From positions 124,001 to 188,000 of the forward strand of contig NZ_CP045997.1 in the NCBI RefSeq assembly GCF_010233585.1: DNA of 64,000 nt. Direction: 5' to 3'. Position 1 is the first letter of the stretch. Every line of letters starts with the position of its first letter. Below are positions 53,921 through 62,885 of this stretch, in pieces. The position numbers and the translations under genes were made by a program. The notes beneath the pieces are model-generated. The model was not told the origin of the DNA and ran no database searches. It saw only the letters and a program-made list of their open reading frames with translations. This stretch comes from Spirosoma endbachense. Its GTDB lineage: Bacteria; Bacteroidota; Bacteroidia; Cytophagales; Spirosomataceae.

Positions 53921-55453
53921 TCAGAACTGGAAATAGATAAACTGGTTGGACGAGAAGACGCCAAACAGATAGGTTACGAACGTGATCAACACGAACAATA
54001 CCGCAAACCGAAAGGTGTTGCGCGTTGGAATATAGAGATAGAAATATTCCTTAATCAGCAGAAACACGATCAGGGCCATGCTAAACCACATCTCTGTGGC
54101 ATTCATTGGGCTGTCAATAGGGTCGCTGGGCGATAGGGTGGCAATGCGACTTAAAATGACAAAAGCATCCCCAACGCTTCTGGCCCGGAAAAAGACCCAC
54201 GTCAGCATAATCAGCACGAAGGTAGTCAGCACATTGATAACAACCCGTACGGGGGAGCGATTGGTTTGAGGATCACTGGCAGGGGAGGTGACCGTACGCG
54301 GTGGGGTCGAACTGAACCCCAGGCGAGCCAGTAACTTATCGCGCAGAACGGCCAGAATCTGATAAAAGCCATTCAAACCACCCCAGATGACGTAGGTCCA
54401 GTTGGGGCCGTGCCAGAGACCGCTGGCCAGAAAAACAATCATCATGTTCAGGTACTGCCGGAATTCACCCTTGCGGTTACCACCGAGCGGTATATACAGA
54501 TAATCCCGGAACCAGGTCGACAGCGAAATGTGCCAGCGTCGCCAGAATTCCGAAATCGATTGGGCAATATAGGGTGTCCGGAAGTTTTCCATGAGCGTAA
54601 AGCCCATGACACGCGCAGCGCCGATAGCAATATCCGAGTAGCCCGAAAAATCGCAGTAAATCTGGATGGTATAGAAAAAGGTAGCTGCCAGCAGCGTCAG
54701 GCCATTGTGGGAAGATGGATTGCCGTACGCATAATCGACGAGCATGGCCAGTCGGTCGGCAATGACAACTTTCTTAAAGAAGCCGAACGCCATCTGCATC
54801 AGCCCAGCCTTTACATTCTCGGCGTCGTACGGAAATTGCTTATGAAACTGCCAAAGCACATTTTGCGGCCGTTCAATCGGGCCCGCTACTAACTGCGGGT
54901 AGAACATAACATAAAGTGCATATATCCCGAAATGCCGCTCCGCTTTATGATTGCCCCGGTACACTTCAATGGTGTAGCTCATGGCCTGAAACGTGTGGAA
55001 TGAGAGGCCAACGGGCAGGATACTCATGTTTTCTTTGAACGATGAAACACCGGTTTCACCAAATAAACGCAGCACCTTAACGAACAGGCGATTGCCAATG
55101 CTAAAGACCCGGTCGGCGACCTCCGGCATATGCAGCTGATCAAACAGCCAGGATATATTCTCGGTGAAAAAACCGAGGTATTTGAAGAAGGCAAGAATCC
55201 CGATATTAGTCACCAGCGATACGATCAGCAACCACTTTCGGGCTTTTCCGGGCGTTTTTTCGATCCAGATACCTGCGATGTAATCGATAACAATGGTTGC
55301 AAACAGAATCAGGATGTAGGCTGGCCGGAAAACCATGTAGAAGTAGCAACTGGCTACCAGCAACAACATCCAACGCCCCTGCCACTTCAGACCAAAGTAG
55401 GTGAGCGTAACAACAATGAAAAATAGTAAGAACTGAAGTGAGTTAAACAGCAT
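53921..55453 (-). CDS. MBOAT-family O-acyltransferase (AlgI-like)
   Basis: 510 residues from ATG at 55453; about ten membrane spans. The family marks are YCDFSGYSDIAIG, FWRRWHISLSTWFRDYLYIP and the catalytic histidine in LASGLWHGPNW. AlgI-like enzymes pass acetyl groups across the inner membrane to a polysaccharide. Its start overlaps the end of the upstream gene by 11 bp, so the two are co-translated. No AlgJ/AlgX-type partner is seen in the window; the acceptor is inferred to be the glycan made by the genes upstream. Confidence 0.93.
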   Translation of the reverse strand: MLFNSLQFLLFFIVVTLTYFGLKWQGRWMLLLVASCYFYMVFRPAYILILFATIVIDYIAGIWIEKTPGKARKWLLIVSLVTNIGILAFFKYLGFFTENISWLFDQLHMPEVADRVFSIGNRLFVKVLRLFGETGVSSFKENMSILPVGLSFHTFQAMSYTIEVYRGNHKAERHFGIYALYVMFYPQLVAGPIERPQNVLWQFHKQFPYDAENVKAGLMQMAFGFFKKVVIADRLAMLVDYAYGNPSSHNGLTLLAATFFYTIQIYCDFSGYSDIAIGAARVMGFTLMENFRTPYIAQSISEFWRRWHISLSTWFRDYLYIPLGGNRKGEFRQYLNMMIVFLASGLWHGPNWTYVIWGGLNGFYQILAVLRDKLLARLGFSSTPPRTVTSPASDPQTNRSPVRVVINVLTTFVLIMLTWVFFRARSVGDAFVILSRIATLSPSDPIDSPMNATEMWFSMALIVFLLIKEYFYLYIPTRNTFRFAVLFVLITFVTYLFGVFSSNQFIYFQF

Positions 55454-56735
55454 ATGGTTCTGCCTGCGCAACCGGTTTGGGTCGGCGCAGCGCGTTCATT
55501 GCCTGAATGGCGTAATAGATAAAACCGATGAATATCAGAATTTCAATAGAATATTCCAGGGCAGCCGTTGGATTGGCCAGGGCCGAGAGTCGATCATAAT
55601 AGGGCATCCCAAGCCGCCACCATAGCGACGGATGAATAGCTGCCAGAATGTTAAAACCAATCAGCCCGACACAGAACCAGAGCCGCCGGAAGTCGGTCAT
55701 TGTAAACACCAATGGGAGCATAAACAGATAGGCATAATTGCTGATTGCATTCTGTTGCAATACGCTCATGGCGCTATAGGTCAGGATGTAAATAAAAGGC
55801 AGATAATCCTGATAGCGCCAGTTACTGCGGGTAGTGTGAATGCGCCACACGCCCTGTAACATGATCAATAATGTAAGAATCAGTCCGCCCCATTTCCAGA
55901 TACCGACCGCCGACCGCATGCCATCATTTAAGAATGGATTTAAGATCGACCGCCAGTTGGGCGCTTTCAGGTAGTCGCCCTCGTGCGATTGCTGATCCAG
56001 AAACAACAGACCCGCTTTCCAGAAAATAAATAAGGCAACCGGCAACCCAACAGTTACCAGCCCCGCCGTGAACCAGGCCGCGAACTTTACATTCCGGAGT
56101 GTTAACAACCAAACCGGGATCAGCAACAGAATAAATACGGCTTTGGTCGCAAGCATACCTAAGCCTAGGACAAGTCCGGCCAGGAAGGGCCTTGATTGCA
56201 TGAGCGGAATAGCCAACAAAGCAAACAACCAGAGAATGACATCTTCCTGCCCGCTAAATACACACATCACGAAAGGTAACGGCAGGAAATAATAGAATAC
56301 TCCGCGAAACAGGCGTTGGCCCATTGTTTCCTGAGTCTGGTAGTGGTGGAACGTTAACCGGACAGCTAAACCCTCAACAATCATCATCGCCAGCACAACC
56401 ATGCGCATGTCGCTCCAAAGGCTCAGGAACGGAGCCAGCCAATAACCAAATAAGGGCGAATAACAGCTATAAACATCCCGGTAGGGAATGCCTCCCTCCA
56501 GGGCTGACATGCCGATCGGATAGTAAAATGTTGCCACATCTGACTGGGGCTGGTAGCCCAGTACAATGTAGGTAGCCAGAAACGGAACCAGTCGCAGGGC
56601 GATCCAGCAGCCATCAAGAACCCATGTTCCTGCTCGTTGCAGCAGGGCTGTCAGCGTACTGCGTTGCCACAATAGTCCGATCAGCAAAAGCCCCAGAGCA
56701 ACAGAAACCGCCGTTTTAATATAGACAATACTCAT
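55443..56735 (-). CDS. GT-C / GT87-like membrane glycosyltransferase
   Basis: 430 residues, about ten spans. GGIPYRDVYSCYSPLFGYW in the first outer loop is the pattern of GT87/ArnT-like membrane transferases that use polyprenyl-phosphate sugars. FSGQEDVILWLFALL (about 160-175) is also common in them. It would act on the outer face of the inner membrane. Overlaps the MBOAT gene by 11 bp. The specific sugar is unknown. Confidence 0.7.
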   Translation of the reverse strand: MSIVYIKTAVSVALGLLLIGLLWQRSTLTALLQRAGTWVLDGCWIALRLVPFLATYIVLGYQPQSDVATFYYPIGMSALEGGIPYRDVYSCYSPLFGYWLAPFLSLWSDMRMVVLAMMIVEGLAVRLTFHHYQTQETMGQRLFRGVFYYFLPLPFVMCVFSGQEDVILWLFALLAIPLMQSRPFLAGLVLGLGMLATKAVFILLLIPVWLLTLRNVKFAAWFTAGLVTVGLPVALFIFWKAGLLFLDQQSHEGDYLKAPNWRSILNPFLNDGMRSAVGIWKWGGLILTLLIMLQGVWRIHTTRSNWRYQDYLPFIYILTYSAMSVLQQNAISNYAYLFMLPLVFTMTDFRRLWFCVGLIGFNILAAIHPSLWWRLGMPYYDRLSALANPTAALEYSIEILIFIGFIYYAIQAMNALRRPKPVAQAEPYAV

Positions 56736-56792
56736 AAACTAGTTTTCAGTATGCTGACGCACCAATAGCTATTAACCGAGGACCCGTTGTGA

Positions 56793-57785
56793 TCAATACA
56801 CGCGCTCAACTCGTTCGACAAAATCATTGAACTGTCTGGCAGGAATAAACTGCGGCTGTATCCGGTAAGAAAGTACAATGAATACCAGCAGCAGTGAAAT
56901 CAGAAAGGCCTGTAAAATGACAATCAGAAAAGAGAATGTCAAATAACTTGTCCAGCCCGGTATCGATGTATTGGTAAAGAATTTCAAATACAATAAAACA
57001 CTGATGCCAAAGATGGAAGCGACAACCATCATAACACAGAACAGAGCCAGTCGTACGGCTGTTGTGTCAATGAGTACCGAAACGGCACTTAGTCCGTGCA
57101 GTACCAACGACACAAAATTCATTTTCGACTCGCCCGCCAGCCGACGTCCCCGTTCGAGCGGTACGGCCGTATAAGGTAGTCGTGATCGGATAACCCCGCC
57201 GGGATAGTTATTCCATATTTCGGAAACATGAGCGAGTTTCCGAAGTTGGGAGGCCGGTATCAGACTAAAATTACCAAACGTGATGACCTTGCCTGTGAGC
57301 AGACGAAATACGGATTTGTAGACGGTATAAAAGACCCGGAAAGCGAGGCTTTCATGTCGTTTGGCACGATGGGCAAAAACGACATGTCCAGGTTTTTCGA
57401 GGCTACGCTGCACAAGCTGAACGATATCTTCAGGACGATCTTCGCCGTCGGAATCCATAACAATTGTCGGGTACTGGTCGGTTTGATCGGCCAGATAGGC
57501 CAGACCGAGGGCTATGGCTTTCTGATGACCAACGTTGCGAAAGAGCCTGAGAATCGATAGCGATTTTCCGATGCCCGAGGGTAGAGTATCGTAATTTATT
57601 GCCGAGCAATCGTCTACAATTAAAAAGGCTAGCCGGTTTTGTAGCGGTGTGTCTACAACCGACCGAATTCGTTCGAGAAGTAGTCCTACTGCCAGCCAGT
57701 CATTGAAAAGAGGAATGACAACATTGATCCGGTCCGGCAGTGAATTGGTTGTATTGTCCAACGTGATGGGTGGTTTGAGCGGCAA
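56793..57785 (-). CDS. GT2 polyprenyl-phosphate glycosyltransferase (DPM1/GtrB-like)
   Basis: 330 residues. GT-A domain with VVIPLFND, IVDDCS, LRLFRNVGHQKAIALGLAYL, catalytic DSDGEDRPED and RGRRLAGESKMNF, then two C-terminal membrane helices (about 235-255 and 275-300). This is the form that charges undecaprenyl phosphate with a sugar for use outside. The start is uncertain: TTG at 57785 is the only candidate that keeps the full N-terminus, but a TATTTTTG promoter-like sequence overlaps it, so TTG at codon 9 may be used. Confidence 0.85.
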   Translation of the reverse strand: MPLKPPITLDNTTNSLPDRINVVIPLFNDWLAVGLLLERIRSVVDTPLQNRLAFLIVDDCSAINYDTLPSGIGKSLSILRLFRNVGHQKAIALGLAYLADQTDQYPTIVMDSDGEDRPEDIVQLVQRSLEKPGHVVFAHRAKRHESLAFRVFYTVYKSVFRLLTGKVITFGNFSLIPASQLRKLAHVSEIWNNYPGGVIRSRLPYTAVPLERGRRLAGESKMNFVSLVLHGLSAVSVLIDTTAVRLALFCVMMVVASIFGISVLLYLKFFTNTSIPGWTSYLTFSFLIVILQAFLISLLLVFIVLSYRIQPQFIPARQFNDFVERVERVY

Positions 57786-57869
57786 AAATAGGCTTTTAAT
57801 CCAAAAAACTGCCTGATGACTTAGCGTATAGCACGATCAGGCACTAGAAGACTCGAATTAGTAGGGTTT

Positions 57870-59555
57870 CTAAGGTACGTCAATGTACTGGTTACCAAAC
57901 TGAATGTCACTATGATCGGGTTGTGTTTTAAAGAGTCCTACCTGGTATCGACCCGACTGCATCATATAAACAGGCAGGGCGGCCGAAAATCCTGGACTTA
58001 CCTGCCAGGGTTTAACGGTCAACGGTCGGTTTTTTGGGGCAAAAACCAGGTATGTATAACGGGCAGACTTCATAATGATATAACTGCCCGTATTAAGCCC
58101 CACTTTATAGGTTGGATCATTGCCGTCAACTATAATGTAATCGGGCTTCTGCGTAATTCGAAATGGGGTCAGCGCTGTCGTTCTACCGGCGGGCCTGATT
58201 AGCTGTCGTTCTGAAGGTGTAATGGCCGGGTCGGGCAGATGATACCAGTCCCGGTCCCGCATCATACGGGTCAGATTCGATATGTAGCGGGCTAATTCCG
58301 TATTACGCGTTCCACCAAGACCAATATCGGAGTGTAACTGATTGAAAGACAATCCCTGCATCTGTTTCCTTCGTTCCATGGCTTCGGGTAGATACGTATA
58401 GTAAGTGAACCCATTTAGGCCCAGGAATAACAGCCAAACAGCGGGCCATAACCGGACTCGCCATGTTTCTGACAGGCGACTATAAAGTAGGACACTGGCA
58501 ACCGACCACAGGGCTAAGGCATAAATGCGGTATGGAATGTGGAGTGCCATACCGAAATAAAACCGGAGCCGAAAAAACGCAATCAGTGCGATGTTTGCCA
58601 GCAGAAAGAGAAGGCAGCCGACAATGAACACCTCAAAAAAAGACTTGTTTTTCGATGACCGGAATAGGGTTGTCAGTAGCCAGTAACTAAGACCAAGCAG
58701 TAAAATCAGGCCAGCCACAAAGGGTAGGTAAAACCGGTATTTTTCGGGTATCGACGGAATGACATCAAACACACTACCCGCAAAAATGAGAAAACCGGCA
58801 ATCGTTTGTAAGGGATGCTGGATTACATACGAAAAACCTTCATCGTTACCTTGCTGAACCGGATAACCCAGAAAATACAGATACGCACTAATCGCGCCAG
58901 CTACTACCCAGATACCTAGTCCAAGCCAGCGCCGTTGAATAAGCAGCATTACCGCACCCGCAGGCCAAAGTAACAAGCCATTCCCCATGCTAAACGTACT
59001 CAGTAACCCAAGACCTAATGCTGTCCATAAATAAAGCGGTCGATCGGTGGCCAACACAAAGAGAGTCAGCACCACAAGCGTAATTATGGCCAGGTATTGA
59101 AGTGAAAAAATGGCCGTGAACGTCATGATGTAACTCTGGGCCGTGAACAGTAGAAGGGGCACGGGCAGAAGACCGACCATAGCCTGCTGTGAAAGCCGTT
59201 CCTGCTGCTTTAAGGCGCGATAAAGCAGATAAAAAATCAAGATAAGACCGGCATTTCCCCAAAGCATCAGATTGGCGAAATTAAGGCCACCAGTTAAAAA
59301 ATATTGCCCTAAAACGACGAGTCGGGCATACACTACACGGTGTTCATTATTAGGTCGAAGCAAGGCTGCCACTGCCTCGCTGACGGACGATGCATTCAGA
59401 AAATGATCCAGAAAATAGGGTATATTTTCGAAATCGTCGAACCAGGGAATGTTATAACGAAGGGCAAAGAAATAAACGAAGAAACCGGCAATTGGCAACA
59501 GCAGTAAGGCAATGGTAAGGGGAGGTGTTGCCAATAGTCGGTAAAACTGAGTCAT
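57870..59555 (-). CDS. GT-C-like polytopic membrane protein
   Basis: 561 residues from ATG at 59555, whose ATGA overlaps the stop of the upstream GT2 gene by 4 bp. About twelve spans. The first outer loop has IPWFDDFENIPYFLDHF, a double-acid motif at the place where GT-C enzymes bind metal and lipid-linked donor; NNEHRVVYARL follows. A soluble outer C-terminal part (about 440-561) may hold the acceptor site. I cannot assign a family name with confidence. Translational coupling to the GT2 enzyme suggests that the GT2 makes its donor. Confidence 0.7.
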   Translation of the reverse strand: MTQFYRLLATPPLTIALLLLPIAGFFVYFFALRYNIPWFDDFENIPYFLDHFLNASSVSEAVAALLRPNNEHRVVYARLVVLGQYFLTGGLNFANLMLWGNAGLILIFYLLYRALKQQERLSQQAMVGLLPVPLLLFTAQSYIMTFTAIFSLQYLAIITLVVLTLFVLATDRPLYLWTALGLGLLSTFSMGNGLLLWPAGAVMLLIQRRWLGLGIWVVAGAISAYLYFLGYPVQQGNDEGFSYVIQHPLQTIAGFLIFAGSVFDVIPSIPEKYRFYLPFVAGLILLLGLSYWLLTTLFRSSKNKSFFEVFIVGCLLFLLANIALIAFFRLRFYFGMALHIPYRIYALALWSVASVLLYSRLSETWRVRLWPAVWLLFLGLNGFTYYTYLPEAMERRKQMQGLSFNQLHSDIGLGGTRNTELARYISNLTRMMRDRDWYHLPDPAITPSERQLIRPAGRTTALTPFRITQKPDYIIVDGNDPTYKVGLNTGSYIIMKSARYTYLVFAPKNRPLTVKPWQVSPGFSAALPVYMMQSGRYQVGLFKTQPDHSDIQFGNQYIDVP

Positions 59556-60289
59556 ACGTTTCGGTAAGTTCGTTGAATTCGATACAATTCGTACCATACT
59601 TTAGATATATAATCTGAACTAATATGTGAGCCACTTTGCTCCGTCCATTGTTTTAGGGGCTGCTCGGCCACATGACTTAATACTTTTAAACGGCCATGAT
59701 GCTGAATAAGCCGGGCCAGTAACTCTACATCGAACAGCCAGGGACTGATAAATGGCTCCCGGAATAAACTGTCTACAATACCATGCCTGAATAATTTAGC
59801 CCCGCATTGGGAGTCATAAACGGGTAATTTAAGGATGCTACTGATCACTGTTGCTATAATACGTCCTGCATAATGCCGGTATGTATCGCGCTGGATATCG
59901 GTTCCAAGGTGTTTAATACGAGATCCCATAACCAGGTCAAGCGATGGATTGGTATCGAGAGCCTCGGTTAAATCGTGGATCGCAGCAAGGGGAGTCGCTA
60001 AATCTGCATCGAAGAAACCAAGGTAATCAAAAGGTTTCGACAAATTCAGCAGCATACCCGATTGAACGGCCCTGGCTTTTCCCTCATTTTTAGCCAGTGT
60101 CTGGATGTCAATCCGATCGGGGAATTGCCTTCGCATCGCTTCCAGCAAAAAACCGGTCTGGTCGGTACTTCCGTCATCGACAAAGCAAAAATTTACCGTT
60201 GAAACCTGGTGGACGTACGACAGAAAAACGTCTACAGGGAGTCGATCGGCTTCGTTGTAACATGGAATAATGATACAAATTGATGACAT
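59552..60289 (-). CDS. GT2 glycosyltransferase (ALG5/DPM1-like)
   Basis: 245 residues from ATG at 60289 (MSSICIIIPCYNEADRLP). GT-A fold with FVDDGSTDQT, KNEGKARAVQSGM, catalytic FFDADLATPL and DSQCGAKLFR, the set seen in dolichyl/polyprenyl-phosphate glucosyltransferases of the ALG5 type. No C-terminal membrane helix. It would make polyprenyl-phosphate-hexose at the inner face for the coupled GT-C protein. Confidence 0.88.
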   Translation of the reverse strand: MSSICIIIPCYNEADRLPVDVFLSYVHQVSTVNFCFVDDGSTDQTGFLLEAMRRQFPDRIDIQTLAKNEGKARAVQSGMLLNLSKPFDYLGFFDADLATPLAAIHDLTEALDTNPSLDLVMGSRIKHLGTDIQRDTYRHYAGRIIATVISSILKLPVYDSQCGAKLFRHGIVDSLFREPFISPWLFDVELLARLIQHHGRLKVLSHVAEQPLKQWTEQSGSHISSDYISKVWYELYRIQRTYRNV

Positions 60290-60436
60290 GAATTCATGAG
60301 TTGCGGTGGTTGTCGATGTAGCATGGTTATTATTTTTTAAAAAGAGAAAATTAGATTGACACACTAGCCCATCTCAGGTCAGAAAAGCGCATCAGAAAAT
60401 TAATTTAAACTGCCTGGTCAGTGAAAGAGGGTCTGT

Positions 60437-61861
60437 TTAATGTGTGGATGAAATAGGTTCTTCTTTGAGCACAATCGTTTTTTTGTGGTAATAATCGGCC
60501 CAGCAGCGATTCCAGAGGTGTTTAGGGTCTTCTTTGACATCTTCCATAAACATAGATGCTGGATAAACCGGTAAGGGCGTAACCAAAGCGGTGTCGTCGG
60601 TCGATTGAGTCATTTGGTTGTATCGCTCCTGCATTGCCTGATCGTAACGGGCAGCGCGACCACTCAGCCAGTCTCCATAAGCCATCGGTAATACCGGCCC
60701 GAATCCAGTTGCCAGGACTATCCAGCCGAGCGAAACTACCACAATAAGACGCGAAAAGCGCTGCCATGTAACAATCCGGCCCTGAAGAAGGGCCGCCCAA
60801 ATTGTTAGGTTGTAGCCCCAGCTAAGCCAGAAAACCAGGTTGATCAGATTCACCAGCCGATAAGCGGGAGCAATACCGACTGCATAGAAATGAAGTGAGA
60901 TTAGCGCCAATACGGTTAATAAACCATGCAATAAGGCCAATAGCGGGTGAATCCGGAGATAAGCCGGTAAGGGCCGATTCGCTGTCAGATGGCTGGCAAT
61001 CGGAAAATACAACAGCGACAGCGGTAATAAAGGCGTTAGAAAAATCTGGCGGGCTACGTACCCGACCGCAAACTTGAGCGACGATAAGAGTGTCAGTGGA
61101 ATATCCCGGCTGTTGGGGTTCGAACCCATACGAACGGCATTTCCCGGTGCAGTGATCAGGTAATAACAGCTTAAAACACCCACCGCCAATAGGATCAGGG
61201 TCGGGATCGACAACCGACGGCGCAGGACTAAATCACCCAGAGCAATCATACCCAGGACAGACATCACCATCACCATGCTCGTTTCACTCGATCCGATAAT
61301 ACAGATGATCAGTAAACTTTCGAGGAGCAGATAGCCCGGTTGCCAGCCAAAACCACGTCGCTGATGGGCGATTAAAACGGCCAATAAGAACAGCAGAAAG
61401 ACGCTGGACAAGCTGTAACAAGCCATACCGGCATACCAGTATAAGTATTCCGACAAACTGACCAGGGTTGCAACAAAGCCCACAAAGAGCCCGCTGGCCA
61501 AAGCTAGTTTGGTGCTGAACGTAAAGGAACGATACAACCACTGGCTGGAAAACGTGTAGAAACTGAGGGCAAGCAAGCCGAGCAATACGACCGGGTAAAT
61601 CTTATAGCCATCGTACCATCCGAAGGTCAGCGGGCTACCATGAACAAGAAAATTGTGAAAAAAACGACCGCTCCACCCATCATAATAGATCTGCTGAGAT
61701 TCCCAGAATCCGTACCGCATCGATGTGTTGGCAAAACAATAATCGTCGGTTGGTGAAGGATGATTGTAGAATGATAATACGATGAGCGGTAATGAAACGG
61801 CAATCGCAATTAGGAGAAGAACGGTAGTAACAGAACGCGCTGATGGCGAAGAAGTAGTCAT
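60437..61861 (-). CDS. DUF6056-like polytopic membrane protein
   Basis: 474 residues, about eleven spans. The first outer loop reads YNHPSPTDDYCFANTSMRYG and is followed by YYDGWSGRFFHNFLVHGSPL, which I associate with DUF6056 proteins; the double aspartate recalls GT-C enzymes, as in the gene at 57870. A lipid-linked-sugar transferase role is inferred only from this and its neighbours. Its start is 10 bp after the EamA gene, so they share a transcript. Confidence 0.7.
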   Translation of the reverse strand: MTTSSPSARSVTTVLLLIAIAVSLPLIVLSFYNHPSPTDDYCFANTSMRYGFWESQQIYYDGWSGRFFHNFLVHGSPLTFGWYDGYKIYPVVLLGLLALSFYTFSSQWLYRSFTFSTKLALASGLFVGFVATLVSLSEYLYWYAGMACYSLSSVFLLFLLAVLIAHQRRGFGWQPGYLLLESLLIICIIGSSETSMVMVMSVLGMIALGDLVLRRRLSIPTLILLAVGVLSCYYLITAPGNAVRMGSNPNSRDIPLTLLSSLKFAVGYVARQIFLTPLLPLSLLYFPIASHLTANRPLPAYLRIHPLLALLHGLLTVLALISLHFYAVGIAPAYRLVNLINLVFWLSWGYNLTIWAALLQGRIVTWQRFSRLIVVVSLGWIVLATGFGPVLPMAYGDWLSGRAARYDQAMQERYNQMTQSTDDTALVTPLPVYPASMFMEDVKEDPKHLWNRCWADYYHKKTIVLKEEPISSTH

Positions 61862-61871
61862 GAACGTGCTA

Positions 61872-62804
61872 TTAAAGCGGTGTAGGTAGTTGTGGTTTAA
61901 CTTTCCTGGGTCTATTGTTCCAGAGAGGGTAAGCGACCACAGCGGCCAGAATGACCAGCGTACCCAGATAGAAGCCAGCTGTCATCCGTTCGGAGTTTCC
62001 AAAAATTAACACAGCAAGTAAAATTCCATACACTGGCTCCAAATTTACGGTTAATACGGCCATGTAGGGCGAAAATTTTCGTAAGAGGCTCACGCCAACC
62101 GTGTACGCATAGACTGTGCAGACCAATGAAAGCACCAGTAACCAAAGCCATTGCAGGGGTGTTTCGGGTATGTATTGAATAACCCGATCAACGGCCATGG
62201 TATCGGTATTTCTCACAATCAGCCATAATGCGAAGGCAGCAACCAGTGCTCCGGCCATTTCGTAAAACGAAATGACCAGCGCGTCATACCGTTGCGTAAA
62301 TCGACTGTTGATGATCGTAAACAGCGAAGAAAGCATGGCTGAAAGCATGGCAACGATCAGGCCAGCCACCTTGTCGAATTCAAACTGAAAAATCAGATAC
62401 AGACCCGCCATGACGACTGCTCCCAGAATAACCTCGATCAGCTGCACCCGTCGACGCAGGATCAAGGGTTCGAGCAAACTGGCCCAGAGCGAACTGGTTG
62501 CCATGCCCGCCAGACAAACCGATACGTTAGCCAGTCGGGCAGCGGCAAAAAATAAGACCCAGTGCAGACCAATAATGCCGCCAGTGGCCAGAAGCCGCCA
62601 TCGGTCGGTGGGCGACACGTGTAGATTCAGCCCTCGAACGGCCAGCACCACACCAAGTCCGATTACTGCCAGGAGGGTTCGAAACAGGACTACTGCCGAC
62701 GAATCGAGCGGCTCCAGGAGTTTACCCAGAATGGCCGTAAACCCCCAGATGACAACAATGAAGTGGAGCTGAAAATAATCAGAAAGAGCAGGCTTTTGCG
62801 ACAT
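61872..62804 (-). CDS. EamA/DMT-family transporter
   Basis: 310 residues, ten predicted spans in two EamA halves; FQLHFIVVIWGFTAILGKLL opens the first. It heads the minus-strand unit that runs to the MBOAT gene. In a glycan locus it could be a lipid-carrier or metabolite transporter, but it could also be unrelated. A 26-bp inverted repeat lies 8 bp before its start codon. Confidence 0.88.
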   Translation of the reverse strand: MSQKPALSDYFQLHFIVVIWGFTAILGKLLEPLDSSAVVLFRTLLAVIGLGVVLAVRGLNLHVSPTDRWRLLATGGIIGLHWVLFFAAARLANVSVCLAGMATSSLWASLLEPLILRRRVQLIEVILGAVVMAGLYLIFQFEFDKVAGLIVAMLSAMLSSLFTIINSRFTQRYDALVISFYEMAGALVAAFALWLIVRNTDTMAVDRVIQYIPETPLQWLWLLVLSLVCTVYAYTVGVSLLRKFSPYMAVLTVNLEPVYGILLAVLIFGNSERMTAGFYLGTLVILAAVVAYPLWNNRPRKVKPQLPTPL

Positions 62805-62812
62805 ACGGGACT

Positions 62813-62873
62813 TGACAAAGTATTGGTACTAAAAAATGGGGCATATTCATTTTTTAGTACCAATACTTTGTCA
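62813..62873. repeat. Perfect 26-bp inverted repeat between the Lpt permease and EamA genes
   Basis: Arms 62813-62838 and 62848-62873 are exact inverted copies with a 9-nt loop. Each arm holds tgacaaagtattggtacta and a run of six A or T. It lies between two minus-strand genes, 12 bp after the permease stop and 8 bp before the EamA start. It could be a terminator, an operator for the glycan unit, or a small mobile palindrome. Confidence 0.85.
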
Positions 62874-62885
62874 TGCATTAAGTGG

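Noticed and set aside
61115..61127. GGGGTTCGAACCC, like a tRNA T-arm
   Set aside because: It lies inside the DUF6056-like coding frame and no acceptor, D- or anticodon arm can be built around it.
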